Shown one piece after another: positions 17,748-30,478 of a stretch of 64,000 nucleotides of DNA (position 1 is its first letter; every line of letters starts with the position of its first letter). Where the stretch lies: assembly GCF_900114285.1 (NCBI RefSeq), contig NZ_FOSN01000005.1, forward strand, positions 62,001-126,000, in the 5' to 3' direction. This DNA is from Methylocapsa palsarum (GTDB lineage Bacteria; Pseudomonadota; Alphaproteobacteria; Rhizobiales; Beijerinckiaceae). The notes under the pieces are model-generated. The model was not told where the DNA came from. It did no database searches and saw only the letters and a program-made list of their open reading frames with translations. The position numbers and the translations under genes were made by a program.

Positions 17748-19265
17748 TTACTGCCCGCGCTTCGGTCTCGTCGCGAAGCGGACGGCTTCCTCGGCGGCGC
17801 GGAACAAAGCTTGCGCCTTGTTGACGCATTCGCGCTGCTCCGCGGCGGGGACTGAATCGTAGACGACGCCGGCGCCCGCCTGCACATGCATCATGCCGTC
17901 CTTGACGATCGAGGTGCGCAGAACGATGCAGGTGTCCATCTCGCCCGAGGCGCCGAAATAACCGATGCAGCCGCCATAAATTCCGCGTTTGTCGGTTTCG
18001 AGTTCGTCGATGATCTCCATCGCGCGCACTTTCGGCGCTCCCGACACCGTGCCCGCGGGAAACCCGGCGCAGAGCGCGTCGATCGCGTCATGCTCGGATT
18101 TGAGCCTGCCTTCAACGTTCGAGACGATGTGCATGACATGGCTGTAGCGCTCGATGGCGAATTTTTCCGTCACCTGAACTGATCCGATCTGCGCCACGCG
18201 TCCGACATCGTTGCGGCCGAGATCGAGCAACATCAGATGTTCGGCGCATTCCTTTTCGTCGCCGAGCAGATCCTTGGCGAGTTCTTCATCCTCGAGCCTT
18301 GTCTGACCGCGCCAGCGCGTCCCGGCGATTGGACGGATGGTGACTTTTCCGCCGCTCACCCGCACCAGAATTTCCGGACTGGAGCAGACGATCTGAAAGG
18401 CGCCGAAGTCGAGATAACAAAGAAATGGCGACGGGTTGATCCGCCGCAGCGCGCGGTAGAGGGCGAAGGCGGGCAGGGCGAAGGGCGCCGAAAAACGTTG
18501 CGACAGAACGACCTGCAAGATGTCTCCTGCGCGGATATAGTCCTTGGCGCTTCCGACCATCTCATGAAAGCGCGCCTCGGACGTGTTCGACACCGGCGCG
18601 GCGGCTTTAAGATAAGGGTCCGCGGGCAGGATTTGGGCGGCGAGGGGAGAGTCCAGAATCGCGGCGACGGCCTCTATGCGCTCGCAGGCGCTGTCATACG
18701 CGGCGGAAAACGTCGTCTCCGGCGACGGCCGCAGCGGGGTGACGACAACGATCTCGTCCCTGACCGCGTCGAAAACGACCATCACGGTCGGGCGCATCAT
18801 CATCGCGTCGGGGGCGCCGATCGGATCGGATTTTTCGGCGGGAAGGCGCTCCATCTGGCGCACCATGTCGTAGCCGAGGTAGCCGAAAACGCCCGCCGCC
18901 ATCGGCGGCAGGTCATCGCTCGCTCCGATCCGCGATTCCGCGATGAGCGCGCGCAATGCTTTCAGCGGAGGCTCGGCGCAAGGTGTGAAGTCATCGGGAT
19001 CAATCAGCGCGCGCCGATTGATTTCGCAGGCGCCGCCGAAGGCGCGCCAAATGATGTCCGGGTCGAGGCCGATCATGGAATAGCGGCCGCGCGCGGCTCC
19101 GCCCTCGACCGATTCCAGAAGGAAGAGACGTCCGTTCCGTCCGGCGGACAGTTTCAAAAAAGCCGAGACCGGCGTTTCGAGATCGGCGACGAGTCGCGTC
19201 GACAAAAGACGCGCCTCGCCAACTGCGTAGCTCTTAGCGAAGGACTCGCGCGAGAGGTGATCCAT
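17748..19265 (-). CDS. trpE: Anthranilate synthase component I
   Basis: TrpE converts chorismate to anthranilate. The 505-residue protein has the N-terminal domain with the tryptophan-feedback region near residue 35-65 (LLESVEGG) and the chorismate-binding domain with PIAGTRWRG, LLDLGRNDVGRV and AGFPAGTVSGAPKVRAMEII. I chose the ATG at 19265, five bases after the ppiD stop; a TTG at 19274 overlapping that stop is an alternative. Tight linkage to ppiD leaves no room for a leader peptide directly in front. Confidence 0.95.
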   Translation of the reverse strand: MDHLSRESFAKSYAVGEARLLSTRLVADLETPVSAFLKLSAGRNGRLFLLESVEGGAARGRYSMIGLDPDIIWRAFGGACEINRRALIDPDDFTPCAEPPLKALRALIAESRIGASDDLPPMAAGVFGYLGYDMVRQMERLPAEKSDPIGAPDAMMMRPTVMVVFDAVRDEIVVVTPLRPSPETTFSAAYDSACERIEAVAAILDSPLAAQILPADPYLKAAAPVSNTSEARFHEMVGSAKDYIRAGDILQVVLSQRFSAPFALPAFALYRALRRINPSPFLCYLDFGAFQIVCSSPEILVRVSGGKVTIRPIAGTRWRGQTRLEDEELAKDLLGDEKECAEHLMLLDLGRNDVGRVAQIGSVQVTEKFAIERYSHVMHIVSNVEGRLKSEHDAIDALCAGFPAGTVSGAPKVRAMEIIDELETDKRGIYGGCIGYFGASGEMDTCIVLRTSIVKDGMMHVQAGAGVVYDSVPAAEQRECVNKAQALFRAAEEAVRFATRPKRGQ

Positions 19266-19270
19266 AGCGC

Positions 19271-21196
19271 TCAATCGGCAAGATCGGCGGGCTCGTTCGA
19301 GCCGCCTCCGGCCGCCGCGAACGCCGCCGCATTGACCTTGACGCCGAGTTCATCCTCGAGCTTCGCCAGATATTCCGCCAGCACATCGTCGATGAGGCCG
19401 CCTTTCACCGTATCCTTGACCGCGACGAGATCCGCGCTCTCGTAATCGACCGGCGATACGACAGAATCGACGACTTGAAACAGGATGCGACCGCCGTCGT
19501 CGGTCCGGAACGACCCCGCTCCCCGAACGGGAGTGTCGAAAATACGCGGCGTTATGTTGACCGGAAGTCCCTCGGCTCCGGTCCGCTTGATGTTGGCGAC
19601 ATGCTTCACTTTGACATTGCCTTCGGCCGCGGCGACGGCCGCCAACGTTTCGCCGGCGTTTATCTTCTTGACCAATTCGTCGGCTTTCGCGGCCATCAGC
19701 TTCGCCGTTTCGTCGTCGCGCCACGCCTTTTCGACCTCAGGCTTCACTTCCTCAAGGGTCTTCTCGCGGGCCTTGTCGGTTTTCGCGACCTCGAACCATT
19801 GATAGCCTCCGGCCGGAACCCTCAATGTGTCGTTGTCGACGCCGACATCCGAGGCGAAGGCCGCTTTCAGAAGCGGAGCGCGATTCTCAAGACCGGACGC
19901 CGAATCGGCGCCCTTAGGGTTCAGCCCGGCCGCATCGACGGAGGCGACGATTCGCGGCTCGAGACCCGCGCCTTTTGCGGCTTCCGTCAAGGACTTGCCG
20001 GATGCGCGCTGATCCTCGATCGCATCATGGAGCCGATCAACCTCCGTCCGCGCCCGCTGCGCCGCAATTTCGCGCTTCAGCTCGGCCGAAACCTCCGGAA
20101 AAGGTTTGAGGCTGGCGGGAACGATGCTCGTAACCCGGACCAGCACCGTGCCGAACTGCGCCTTGACCGGCCCGCTGACCTCGCCTTGCGCGAGGGCGAA
20201 AGCTGCGTCGGCGACGTTCTTGTCGACCAGTCCGTCGCGGGCGACGGTTCCGAGACTGGCGTCCTTGGCGGTCAGATTTTTTTCTTTGAGGATTGCGTCG
20301 AAGCTCGTCCCGGCGCCGATTCTGGCGCGCGCCTGCGCAGCGGCGGCCTCGTCAGGGAATAAGATCTGCTCGACGGCGCGCTTTTCCGGGGATCCGAACT
20401 TCTCGTTCTTGACTTCGTCGTAGCGCTTTTGCGCGTCGGCGTCGCTTATCTGGTCGGGTTTTGCGATCAGGGCCGGAGTCAGCGTTAAAACAACGAGATC
20501 GCGATATTCGTGCGTCGCGAACGACGCGCGACGATCGTTGAAATAGCTCTGAAGCTGGTCCGGCGAGGGAGCGGGGACGGAGACGCCCGCAACCGGAAGT
20601 TCCATATAATCCGCGCTCCGGACTTCCGCCTGAAAGCGATGGATGGCGGCGAGCATCGCCTTGGGAATCTCAAGCCCATAGGTCAAGGCGTCGGCGATTT
20701 CGCTGCGCAACAAGGAACTGCGCTGTTCCCGCACAAAGGTTTTTTCAGTGAATCCGTTGTCGCGGAGAAGCTGTTCGAACTTCTGCTTGTCGAAGCGGCC
20801 GGTCGGACCTTTGAACGAGGGATCGTTCATGATCGCTTTCGTGATGTCCTTGTCGCTGACGGCGAGGCCGAGCTTTTGCGCCTGCTGGTCAAGCGCGGCC
20901 TCGCTGACGAGCCGGGACAGAAGCTGCCGGTCGAGGCCCAACTTGCGGGCTTCCGCAGGCGTAATATTGCGCCGGGCCCGCCTTTGCATGCGAAGCAGTT
21001 CGCTCTGGTAGGCGTCGCGGAACTCCGCCGCGGTGATTTCGACGGAGCCGACCTTCGCGAGGCCGCCGGCTCCAAATCCCCGGAAAATATCGCCGATGCC
21101 CCAGATGACGAAGCTCAAGATGATGAGCCCCATAACCATAGCCATCAGGCCGCGGCCGATCCAGCTTTGCGTCGCCGCGCGCATCGAGTCGAGCAT
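19271..21196 (-). CDS. ppiD: PpiD-type peptidyl-prolyl isomerase / periplasmic chaperone
   Basis: The 641-residue protein is anchored by one N-terminal membrane helix near residues 16-37 (GLMAMVMGLIILSFVIWGIG) and faces the periplasm. A SurA-like N-terminal chaperone region follows (about 40-200), then a parvulin-like region near 265-370 (VEQILFPDEAAAAQARARI onward) and a long C-terminal tail. PpiD proteins assist folding of secreted proteins near the Sec translocon. The gene is divergent from tpiA and secG lies nearby; ppiD-trpE linkage is conserved in the order. Confidence 0.9.
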   Translation of the reverse strand: MLDSMRAATQSWIGRGLMAMVMGLIILSFVIWGIGDIFRGFGAGGLAKVGSVEITAAEFRDAYQSELLRMQRRARRNITPAEARKLGLDRQLLSRLVSEAALDQQAQKLGLAVSDKDITKAIMNDPSFKGPTGRFDKQKFEQLLRDNGFTEKTFVREQRSSLLRSEIADALTYGLEIPKAMLAAIHRFQAEVRSADYMELPVAGVSVPAPSPDQLQSYFNDRRASFATHEYRDLVVLTLTPALIAKPDQISDADAQKRYDEVKNEKFGSPEKRAVEQILFPDEAAAAQARARIGAGTSFDAILKEKNLTAKDASLGTVARDGLVDKNVADAAFALAQGEVSGPVKAQFGTVLVRVTSIVPASLKPFPEVSAELKREIAAQRARTEVDRLHDAIEDQRASGKSLTEAAKGAGLEPRIVASVDAAGLNPKGADSASGLENRAPLLKAAFASDVGVDNDTLRVPAGGYQWFEVAKTDKAREKTLEEVKPEVEKAWRDDETAKLMAAKADELVKKINAGETLAAVAAAEGNVKVKHVANIKRTGAEGLPVNITPRIFDTPVRGAGSFRTDDGGRILFQVVDSVVSPVDYESADLVAVKDTVKGGLIDDVLAEYLAKLEDELGVKVNAAAFAAAGGGSNEPADLAD

Positions 21197-21317
21197 GTTT
21201 ACAGTTTCTCTCTAAATTCCGCAGCTTCGGCAGGCTTTCACAAATTTCGGCCGGACTATAAGAAGGTGCGCCTGCGCTTGCAACGCGGCGGCGATCGACT
21301 CAATCGGAAATTTCTCG

Positions 21318-22127
21318 ATGTCCTTTTATTCTCAGCCGCACCGGCCACGTCCTCTCGTCGCCGGAAACTGGAAGATGAACGGCCTGCGGCGAGACCTCGG
21401 CGAGATCGCGGCGATCTGCGCGGCCGTCGGCGCCGGAGACGCTGGGCAAGCCGAAATCGTGATTTGTCCTCCCGCGACGCTGCTGATGGCGGCGGCGCCC
21501 ATTTGCAAGGGATCTCCCGTGGCGTTGGGAGGACAGGACTGTCATATTGAGGCGAGCGGACCGTTCACGGGAGAGATTTCGGCCGAGATGCTGAAGGACG
21601 CCGGGGCCGAATTCGTGATTTTGGGCCATTCGGAACGAAGGCTCGACCATTACGAACACGATCATCTCATTCAGGAAAAGACCAAGGCCGCGTACCGGGC
21701 GGGCCTTTCGGCCATCGTCTGCATCGGGGAAACGAGGGCGGAGCGCGAAGCGGGCGAGGCTCTGCCGGTCATCGCCGCCCAGCTGGCGGGATCTCTTCCC
21801 GGGCTTTCGACGTCGGAGCGCCTCGTGATCGCCTATGAGCCCGTCTGGGCCATCGGCACTGGATTGACTCCGACCCTTGGTGAGATCGCCGAGATGCACC
21901 GGTTCATCCGGTTGCGCCTCGACCAGCTGCTGCCGCAGCAGGGCGTTAAAATACGGATCCTTTACGGGGGGTCGGTCAAGCCGGGCAATGCTGCGGAGCT
22001 GATGGCCGTGGACGGCGTCGACGGCGCCCTTGTCGGCGGCGCCAGCTTGACTTCGGCCGATTTCATGTCGATTGCTGCGGTCTATGGCGCCAAGGTCGAA
22101 ACCGGCTCGACGCCAAAAAGCGCCTGA
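21318..22127 (+). CDS. tpiA: Triose-phosphate isomerase
   Basis: TpiA interconverts dihydroxyacetone phosphate and glyceraldehyde 3-phosphate. The 269-residue TIM barrel shows GNWKMN near residue 17 (catalytic Lys), the catalytic His in LGHSERR near 103, the catalytic Glu in AYEPVWAIGTG near 177, and the phosphate loop GGSVKPGN near 221. It is slightly longer than average at the N-terminus. It starts the rightward tpiA-secG-pyrG run. Confidence 0.95.
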   Translation: MSFYSQPHRPRPLVAGNWKMNGLRRDLGEIAAICAAVGAGDAGQAEIVICPPATLLMAAAPICKGSPVALGGQDCHIEASGPFTGEISAEMLKDAGAEFVILGHSERRLDHYEHDHLIQEKTKAAYRAGLSAIVCIGETRAEREAGEALPVIAAQLAGSLPGLSTSERLVIAYEPVWAIGTGLTPTLGEIAEMHRFIRLRLDQLLPQQGVKIRILYGGSVKPGNAAELMAVDGVDGALVGGASLTSADFMSIAAVYGAKVETGSTPKSA

Positions 22128-22205
22128 CCATTTATTCGCTGGCCTTCGCTGGCGGGCGCGTTATAAACCGCGTTTCAGCATAAAGCCTGCGGAGCCGCAG
22201 CATCG

Positions 22206-22224
22206 GCCGCCCTCAAAGGGCGGC
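22206..22224 (+). promoter_or_regulatory. Hairpin in the secG leader
   Basis: GCCGCCCT and AGGGCGGC form a perfect 8 bp stem with a three-base loop, 23 bp before the secG start. No T-tract follows. It could be an attenuating hairpin or a processing structure between tpiA and secG. Confidence 0.4.
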
Positions 22225-22247
22225 TGAACAGGTAGAGAGTTCTTTTC

Positions 22248-22754
22248 ATGCAGTCGGTCCTAGTCGCCATTCATCTTATGGTCGTCGTCGCCCTTGTTGT
22301 GACCGTGCTCCTGCAGCGCTCCGAAGGCGGCGCCCTCGGGGTTGGCGGCGGCGGCGGGTTTATGTCCGGACGGGGTCAGGCGAACGTGCTGACGCGCGCA
22401 ACCGCGATCCTCGCCGCGCTTTTCTTTGCGACCAGCCTCGGCCTGACGGTCCTGGCCAGATGGAACCGCGCGCCCGACACAATCTTGCAAACCGAGGCGC
22501 CGTCCCCCGCCGGCCAAGCCCCGGCCGGGGCGAATACCGGAACCTTGTTCGATCAGCTGAAACAGCTGGAGGAGCAACAGCCGAAAGCGCCGGCTCCTTC
22601 TTCTCCGGCTCCCGCTCCTTCATCGGCTCCCGCTCCTTCGTCGGCGGCGGCTCCTTCTCCGGCTCCGGCGGCTTCTCCACCCAAGGCTCCGGTTAAAACC
22701 TGGGCGCCGCCGGCGGAGCTTTTAACCGCGCCAAAGCCGAATAAAGCGCAATAA
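22248..22754 (+). CDS. secG: Preprotein translocase subunit SecG
   Basis: SecG is a small accessory subunit of the SecYEG channel. Two membrane helices are visible, at about residues 3-22 (VLVAIHLMVVVALVVTVLL) and 52-71 (TAILAALFFATSLGLTVLA), separated by the typical glycine-rich loop GGGGGFMSGRG. The 168-residue length comes from a long C-terminal tail of Ala/Pro/Ser repeats (PAPSS-like, about residues 122-155), as often seen in alphaproteobacteria. The ATG is preceded by AGGTAGAGAG. Confidence 0.92.
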   Translation: MQSVLVAIHLMVVVALVVTVLLQRSEGGALGVGGGGGFMSGRGQANVLTRATAILAALFFATSLGLTVLARWNRAPDTILQTEAPSPAGQAPAGANTGTLFDQLKQLEEQQPKAPAPSSPAPAPSSAPAPSSAAAPSPAPAASPPKAPVKTWAPPAELLTAPKPNKAQ

Positions 22755-22908
22755 AAGCCCAGTAGGGGCCGGTTTGGCCTGGATCTTCTGACGAATCGGC
22801 TCGGTCTGCCTCTGTCGGGTCACGCACGAATCTGGTCGGAGCCCAGATTCGTGTGGATGACGCCCGCGATGCGCAAGTTACTTCCCTAAACTGGCTGAAA
22901 TAGGATAA

Positions 22909-24549
<1,641 letters not shown>

Positions 24550-24554
24550 GCGCG

Positions 24555-25013
24555 TCAGCCTCGCCCGCGATAGGGTGGCACGCCCTGGTCCGGCAACCAT
24601 GTCCCGGCCGGTAGCGCGCCTGCGGACCAGAACACGTCGATCGGAATCCCGCCACGCGGATACCAATAGCCGCCGATTCTGAACCAGACAGGATCGAGCG
24701 CCGCGACAAGATCCTTGCCGATGCGCAGGGTGCAATCCTCGTGGAAAGCGCCGTGATTGCGGAATGATCCCAGATAAAGCTTGAGCGATTTTGATTCGAC
24801 CAGCCATTCCCGGGGCGCGTAATCGATGACGAGGTGGGCGAAATCTGGCTGTCCCGTCACCGGGCAGAGCGAGGTGAATTCCGGCGCCGTGAAACGGGCG
24901 ATATAGGTTTCACCCGCATGCGGATTCGGCACGCGTTCGAGCGTCGCCTCGTCCGGAGAGTGCGCCGCCGCCTGCGCGCCCAGAAGAGTGGCTCCCGTAT
25001 GCGTCCTGACCAA
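24555..25013 (-). CDS. queF: NADPH-dependent 7-cyano-7-deazaguanine reductase
   Basis: QueF reduces preQ0 to preQ1 in queuosine synthesis. The catalytic Cys is in [15 protein letters not shown] near residue 50, and [18 protein letters not shown] carries the substrate-binding segment. The open frame runs far upstream (to 25262), but that part overlaps the lytic transglycosylase and lacks family similarity. I place the start at TTG 25013, preceded by GGAGAG, giving 152 residues, the usual unimodular QueF length. It faces pyrG tail to tail with 5 bp between stops. Confidence 0.88.
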   Translation of the reverse strand: MVRTHTGATLLGAQAAAHSPDEATLERVPNPHAGETYIARFTAPEFTSLCPVTGQPDFAHLVIDYAPREWLVESKSLKLYLGSFRNHGAFHEDCTLRIGKDLVAALDPVWFRIGGYWYPRGGIPIDVFWSAGALPAGTWLPDQGVPPYRGRG

Positions 25014-25056
25014 TCCAGACTCTCCAAATTGGCGTCTGGCTTCTGCGCGTAAAATC

Positions 25057-25845
25057 TCAGCGCGCCGCCATCCGCCGCCATTTAGCCTCGACCCGCCGGG
25101 CCAGGGCCCGCACCCGCGCGTCATGCGCCGCCCAGAAGGCCGCGCTGACGGCCGCGGTCCTGATCCGCGGACCGCGCGGAACGACGGGAATTCTCGCCGG
25201 CGCCGGATCATAGGCGAACGGAGCCGATGCGCCAGCGGCAAAAGGAGACCCCAGCGCGGCAAGGTGAGCGCGCGCGCGTCCGCAATATGTAACCGAAAGC
25301 GGCGACATCGTTTCCTCGCCGTGTCCAGCCCGATACTTCATAAGGGCGCGGCAAAGATCGCCGTTGGCGAGCCGCCAGGCCTCCGCGAGATAGGTCACGC
25401 CATAGTGAATATTGACCTCGGGCCTGGCGAGTTCGCCCGCGTCGCCCTTGAAACCCAGCATCGCCGCCGTTTCCGGCCGGATCTGCATCAAACCAATTTC
25501 GCCGACGCCTCCGATGACGGTCGGATCATACCCGCTCTCGATCGCCGTGACTGCGTCGGCGATATCTAGGGGAAGGCCGCTCCGGTCGGCCTCCCGCTTC
25601 AAGATCAAGCGATAGGCGCTGCGCGCCGCCCGAGCTTCAGGCGGGCGCGTGTCGTTTTGCGGGTCGGCGGCAGACGAATTGGCCTCGCCTTGATCCGGTT
25701 TGGGCGCCGCGGGCAATCCGGCGATCTCCGGCGGCCTTCGCGGAGGCTGGGGAGCCTCGCCGAGCGCGTCAGCCGCACCCGCACCGACCGTCAGAAAACC
25801 AGCGCCGAGGCGAAAAGCCCAATTCGCGGCGGTTTTTCCCTGCAC
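25057..25845 (-). CDS. Lytic murein transglycosylase (SLT family)
   Basis: This is a secreted peptidoglycan-cleaving enzyme with a Slt70-type domain. The catalytic Glu lies in AIESGYDP, followed by [13 protein letters not shown] and later [11 protein letters not shown] and [10 protein letters not shown], in the expected order. I chose the GTG at 25845, preceded by GGAG at seven bases; it gives a 262-residue protein opening with a signal-peptide-like segment ([19 protein letters not shown]). A longer frame to 25989 would put a hydrophilic stretch in front of the signal. A C-terminal Arg-rich tail is unusual. Confidence 0.85.
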   Translation of the reverse strand: MQGKTAANWAFRLGAGFLTVGAGAADALGEAPQPPRRPPEIAGLPAAPKPDQGEANSSAADPQNDTRPPEARAARSAYRLILKREADRSGLPLDIADAVTAIESGYDPTVIGGVGEIGLMQIRPETAAMLGFKGDAGELARPEVNIHYGVTYLAEAWRLANGDLCRALMKYRAGHGEETMSPLSVTYCGRARAHLAALGSPFAAGASAPFAYDPAPARIPVVPRGPRIRTAAVSAAFWAAHDARVRALARRVEAKWRRMAAR

Positions 25846-25967
25846 GCGCAATCTCCAAAACAGCCTGAAAACAACGAAATCGAATGAAATCGATGGTAGA
25901 GAAAAAATCTTAAGAGGTCCTGTCCGAAACAAGCGAAGGGCTTTTTTCCCGCCGAGGTTCAGCGTAG

Positions 25968-27340
<1,373 letters not shown>

Positions 27341-27468
27341 TGAACCGGCGCGCTGCGCGATCCGGTTCGCGAACCTCCACCGCGGCTTGAGAACTGGCGG
27401 GTCTTGCCGGGGAACCGATCCGCGCGTGGATGCTTTAGGTGAAGCCAACCCTGCTTCCCAGAGGACTG

Positions 27469-28701
27469 ATGCGCATCGAACGCTCCCTCGACGCCCTGAA
27501 CTTTTTTCTGGCAGATGTTCGTGACGGGCTTGGCCCCTATCTCGCGATCTATCTTTTGACCGAACAGCAGTGGACCGAGGACAAGATCGGCCTCGTCATG
27601 TCGATTGCCGCCGGAGCAGGGATTCTCGCGCAAACGCCCGCGGGGGCCTTGATCGACGCCACCCATGCAAAGCGCGCGCTCATGGTCGCGGCGGCGCTCG
27701 TCGTGACCTTCGCGTCCCTCGTCATCCCCTTTACGTCATCATTTGTCGTCGTCGCCGGCTCGCAGGCGGCGTCCGGAGCGGCCGCCGTGTTCTTCGCGCC
27801 GGCGATCGCCGCGATCACCCTGGGGATTATGGGACCGAAAGCATTTACGCGACGCATCGGCCGCAATGAATCGTTCAACCATGTCGGCAACGCTTTTTTG
27901 GCCGCGCTCGCCGGGATCTGCGCGATGAAGTGGGGGCCGATTGTCGTTTTCTATCTTCTTGCGGTCATGGCGCTTCTCTCGATCGCAAGTATTTTGACCG
28001 TCAACCCGACGTTGATCGACCACGACCGCGCGCGTGGTCTTCGCGACGGCGAATCGAAAGCGCACGACCGCCCCTCCGCGATCCGCACCTTGGCGACCAG
28101 CCGCGGCCTGATGATCTTCTGTCTCTGTTGCGTCGCGTTCCATCTCGCCAATGCCGCCATGCTGCCGCTGGTTGGTCAGAAGCTGGCCCTGCAGGATCGA
28201 AATCAGGGCACGGCCCTGATGTCGGCCTGCATCGTCGCCGCGCAGGTCGTGATGACTCCGATGGCGATCCTTGTCGGGCGCAAAGCCGACTCTTGGGGTC
28301 GAAAGCCCCTGTTCCTCGCGGCTTTTGCAATCTTGCCTCTGCGCGGCGTGCTTTATACCTTGTCGGACAATCCGTACTGGCTCGTCGGAGTGCAAAGCCT
28401 TGATGGAATCGGCGCGGGGCTTTACGGGGCGCTATTTCCGCTGATCGTCGGCGACCTCACGCGGGGCACTGGACATTTCAATCTCGCGCAGGGGGCAGTC
28501 ATCACGGCTCAGGGAATCGGAGCCGCGTTGAGCACCACTCTAGCGGGGTTCATTGTGGTCGGCTTTGGCTATTCAGCCGCCTTTCTTACCCTTGCAGGCA
28601 TCGCCTTCGCCGGCTTCGTGCTTTATCTCCTCGGCATGAAAGAAACCCGCGACGACGGCGAGCTCGTTCCGCCAGAGGCGGCTGCGATCGCGGCGCAATG
28701 A
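27469..28701 (+). CDS. Major facilitator superfamily permease
   Basis: The 410-residue protein has about twelve hydrophobic segments and the MFS layout, with a central charged loop near residues 190-215 and a loop-8/9 motif GRKADSWGRKPLF. The first loop between helices contains DATHAKRA. The substrate is not evident. I chose ATG 27469, preceded by AGAGGA, over a GTG ten codons upstream. It overlaps the next permease gene by 4 bp (ATGA), so the two form an operon placed between eno and ftsB, which are adjacent in many relatives. Confidence 0.8.
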   Translation: MRIERSLDALNFFLADVRDGLGPYLAIYLLTEQQWTEDKIGLVMSIAAGAGILAQTPAGALIDATHAKRALMVAAALVVTFASLVIPFTSSFVVVAGSQAASGAAAVFFAPAIAAITLGIMGPKAFTRRIGRNESFNHVGNAFLAALAGICAMKWGPIVVFYLLAVMALLSIASILTVNPTLIDHDRARGLRDGESKAHDRPSAIRTLATSRGLMIFCLCCVAFHLANAAMLPLVGQKLALQDRNQGTALMSACIVAAQVVMTPMAILVGRKADSWGRKPLFLAAFAILPLRGVLYTLSDNPYWLVGVQSLDGIGAGLYGALFPLIVGDLTRGTGHFNLAQGAVITAQGIGAALSTTLAGFIVVGFGYSAAFLTLAGIAFAGFVLYLLGMKETRDDGELVPPEAAAIAAQ

Positions 28702-29942
28702 CATCCGCCGCGCTCGACGGGCGTCAGATCGCGACCGCCATCATCTTCGTGGGCACACTCACCGGCGTGGCGCTAGGCCGAATTCCCGGCTTGCGCATAG
28801 ACCGGGCCGGCATAGCCCTCGTCGGGGCCAGCTTGATGCTCGTTTTCGGCAAGCTGAGCTTTGAAGAGGCTTTACGGACAATCGACCTCGACACCATCGC
28901 GCTGCTTCTGGGCACGATGATCATCGTTGCACAATTACGGATTTCAGGATTTTTCGATCTGGCGGGACACTTCGCCATCGATCGCGCGCGAGGGCCGATC
29001 ATGCTTCTGAGCGCGATCATCGCCATCACCGGTCTTTTCTCCGCGTTTCTCGTGAACGACGCGATCTGCCTTGTGATGGCCCCCCTCGTGGTCCACGTCA
29101 CGCAAGCGTTGCGGCGAAATCCGGTCCCTTACCTTCTGGCCGTAGCGATGGCGTCGAATGCCGGAAGCGTCGCGACCTTCACCGGCAATCCCCAGAACAT
29201 GATCATCGGCCTCGCCTCGAGGATCCCCTACGCTGCATTTACGGTCAAACTGGCTCCGACGGCCGCGGCCGCCCTTCTCTTGACGCTCATTCTGATCGCT
29301 CTTTTCTACCCACGCGAATTTTTCTCTCCCTTCACAAACGTCAAGGCTGAACCGGGCGGAAACCACGATCCCCGGCAATTGCGCAAGGGCGCGTTCGTCA
29401 CCGCCGGAGTCGTCGCCAGCTTTTTCGTCGGCGCCCCAGCCGCTAAAGCCGCGCTGATCGGCGGTTCGCTGCTGCTGATCTCGCGCTCGGTCAAGCCGCA
29501 ACGGATCTATGCGCTCGTCGACGGACAGCTTCTGCTGATGTTCGCGGGACTTTTCGTTGTGATCGCCGCCGCTCACGAAGCGTTTCTGGCAAGCTCCGCC
29601 ATGGCCGCAGCGCGACTTCACCTTGAGAATCCGTGGGCCCTTTCCGGGGTCACGGCGGCGCTTTCAAACCTCGTCAGCAATGTCCCCGCCGTCCTCATCT
29701 TGAAGCCCTGGATGGCCAATTTACCCGATCCGCGACAGGCCTGGCTCATAGTCGCCATGAGTTCGACCCTCGCCGGCAATCTCACTCTTCTGGGATCGGT
29801 GGCGAATCTGATCGTCGCGGAGAAAGCGCGAAAGGACGGCGTGCATCTTTCGTTTCTGGCCTATCTCGCGGTCGGCCTGCCGCTGACCCTGCTGAGCCTT
29901 TGCTTCGGGACCTGGTGGCTCGCCGGCTGGACGAAACTATAA
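28698..29942 (+). CDS. ArsB/NhaD-type anion permease
   Basis: The 414-residue membrane protein has around ten to eleven hydrophobic segments and matches the ArsB/NhaD (ion transporter) superfamily. Conserved-looking pieces include NDAICLVMAPLVVHV near residue 117, ASNAGSVATFTGNPQNMIIG near 150-170 and SNLVSNVPAVLILKP near 321-336. Such proteins export or exchange anions, for example arsenite, or sodium, but no arsenic genes are nearby, so the substrate is open. It starts inside the MFS gene stop and is probably co-translated. Confidence 0.8.
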   Translation: MTSAALDGRQIATAIIFVGTLTGVALGRIPGLRIDRAGIALVGASLMLVFGKLSFEEALRTIDLDTIALLLGTMIIVAQLRISGFFDLAGHFAIDRARGPIMLLSAIIAITGLFSAFLVNDAICLVMAPLVVHVTQALRRNPVPYLLAVAMASNAGSVATFTGNPQNMIIGLASRIPYAAFTVKLAPTAAAALLLTLILIALFYPREFFSPFTNVKAEPGGNHDPRQLRKGAFVTAGVVASFFVGAPAAKAALIGGSLLLISRSVKPQRIYALVDGQLLLMFAGLFVVIAAAHEAFLASSAMAAARLHLENPWALSGVTAALSNLVSNVPAVLILKPWMANLPDPRQAWLIVAMSSTLAGNLTLLGSVANLIVAEKARKDGVHLSFLAYLAVGLPLTLLSLCFGTWWLAGWTKL

Positions 29943-30005
29943 GAAATACGGCGAAGATCCGGCGCGGTTAATCTATCGCTAACCTTGATGCGGCAGTCTG
30001 GCGGC

Positions 30006-30329
30006 ATGGTCATTCGGCGGCGCTGGCGCGCAATTCTTTACCCGCTTTTCCTGTACTGCGTCTCGGGCGCAGCGGGCGGCTATTTTGTCTGGCACGCCGT
30101 CAATGGGCAGCGGGGCCTGAAAACCCAGGAAGAATACGAACACAAGATCGCCGCGCTGCGCGACCAGCTCAAAGGCCTCGACGCCGAGCTGGCGCAATGG
30201 AAGAACCGGATCGAGCTGATGAAGGGCGCCGCCGTCGATCGCGATCTGCTCGACGAGGAGACCCGTTCGGTTCTTGGCCGGATTGATGTCAAAGAGCTCG
30301 TCGTTTTCCTCCCTCCCTCCTCGAAATAA
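30006..30329 (+). CDS. ftsB: Septum formation initiator (FtsB/DivIC family)
   Basis: The 107-residue protein has a short basic N-terminus, one membrane helix near residues 8-28 (AILYPLFLYCVSGAAGGYF), and a coiled coil from about 38 to 75 (EYEHKIAALRDQLKGLDAEL). This is the topology of the FtsB/DivIC divisome proteins that join FtsL and FtsQ. The DLLDEETRSVLG end is also family-like. The start is uncertain: ATG at 29988 or 30006. Its place between eno and pdhA (here with two permeases inserted) is conserved. Confidence 0.85.
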   Translation: MVIRRRWRAILYPLFLYCVSGAAGGYFVWHAVNGQRGLKTQEEYEHKIAALRDQLKGLDAELAQWKNRIELMKGAAVDRDLLDEETRSVLGRIDVKELVVFLPPSSK

Positions 30330-30478
30330 AGTCCTCGCGTCACGCGCCGCTTTCGTATGTCCGGAGATCGGGCGATGAACGGCGGCGAGGCAAAAGGATC
30401 TCGCCGCGACGCCTGATATCGGCTAGTCTGCGGCGCAAGCTCGTTCGTTTCACGCTCCGCCCGCTTCGAGGCGCACCA

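Noticed and set aside
17391-17862. Small proteins in the trpE-trpG gap
   Set aside because: Three overlapping frames are open at once, none with known similarity, and they extend into trpE antisense.
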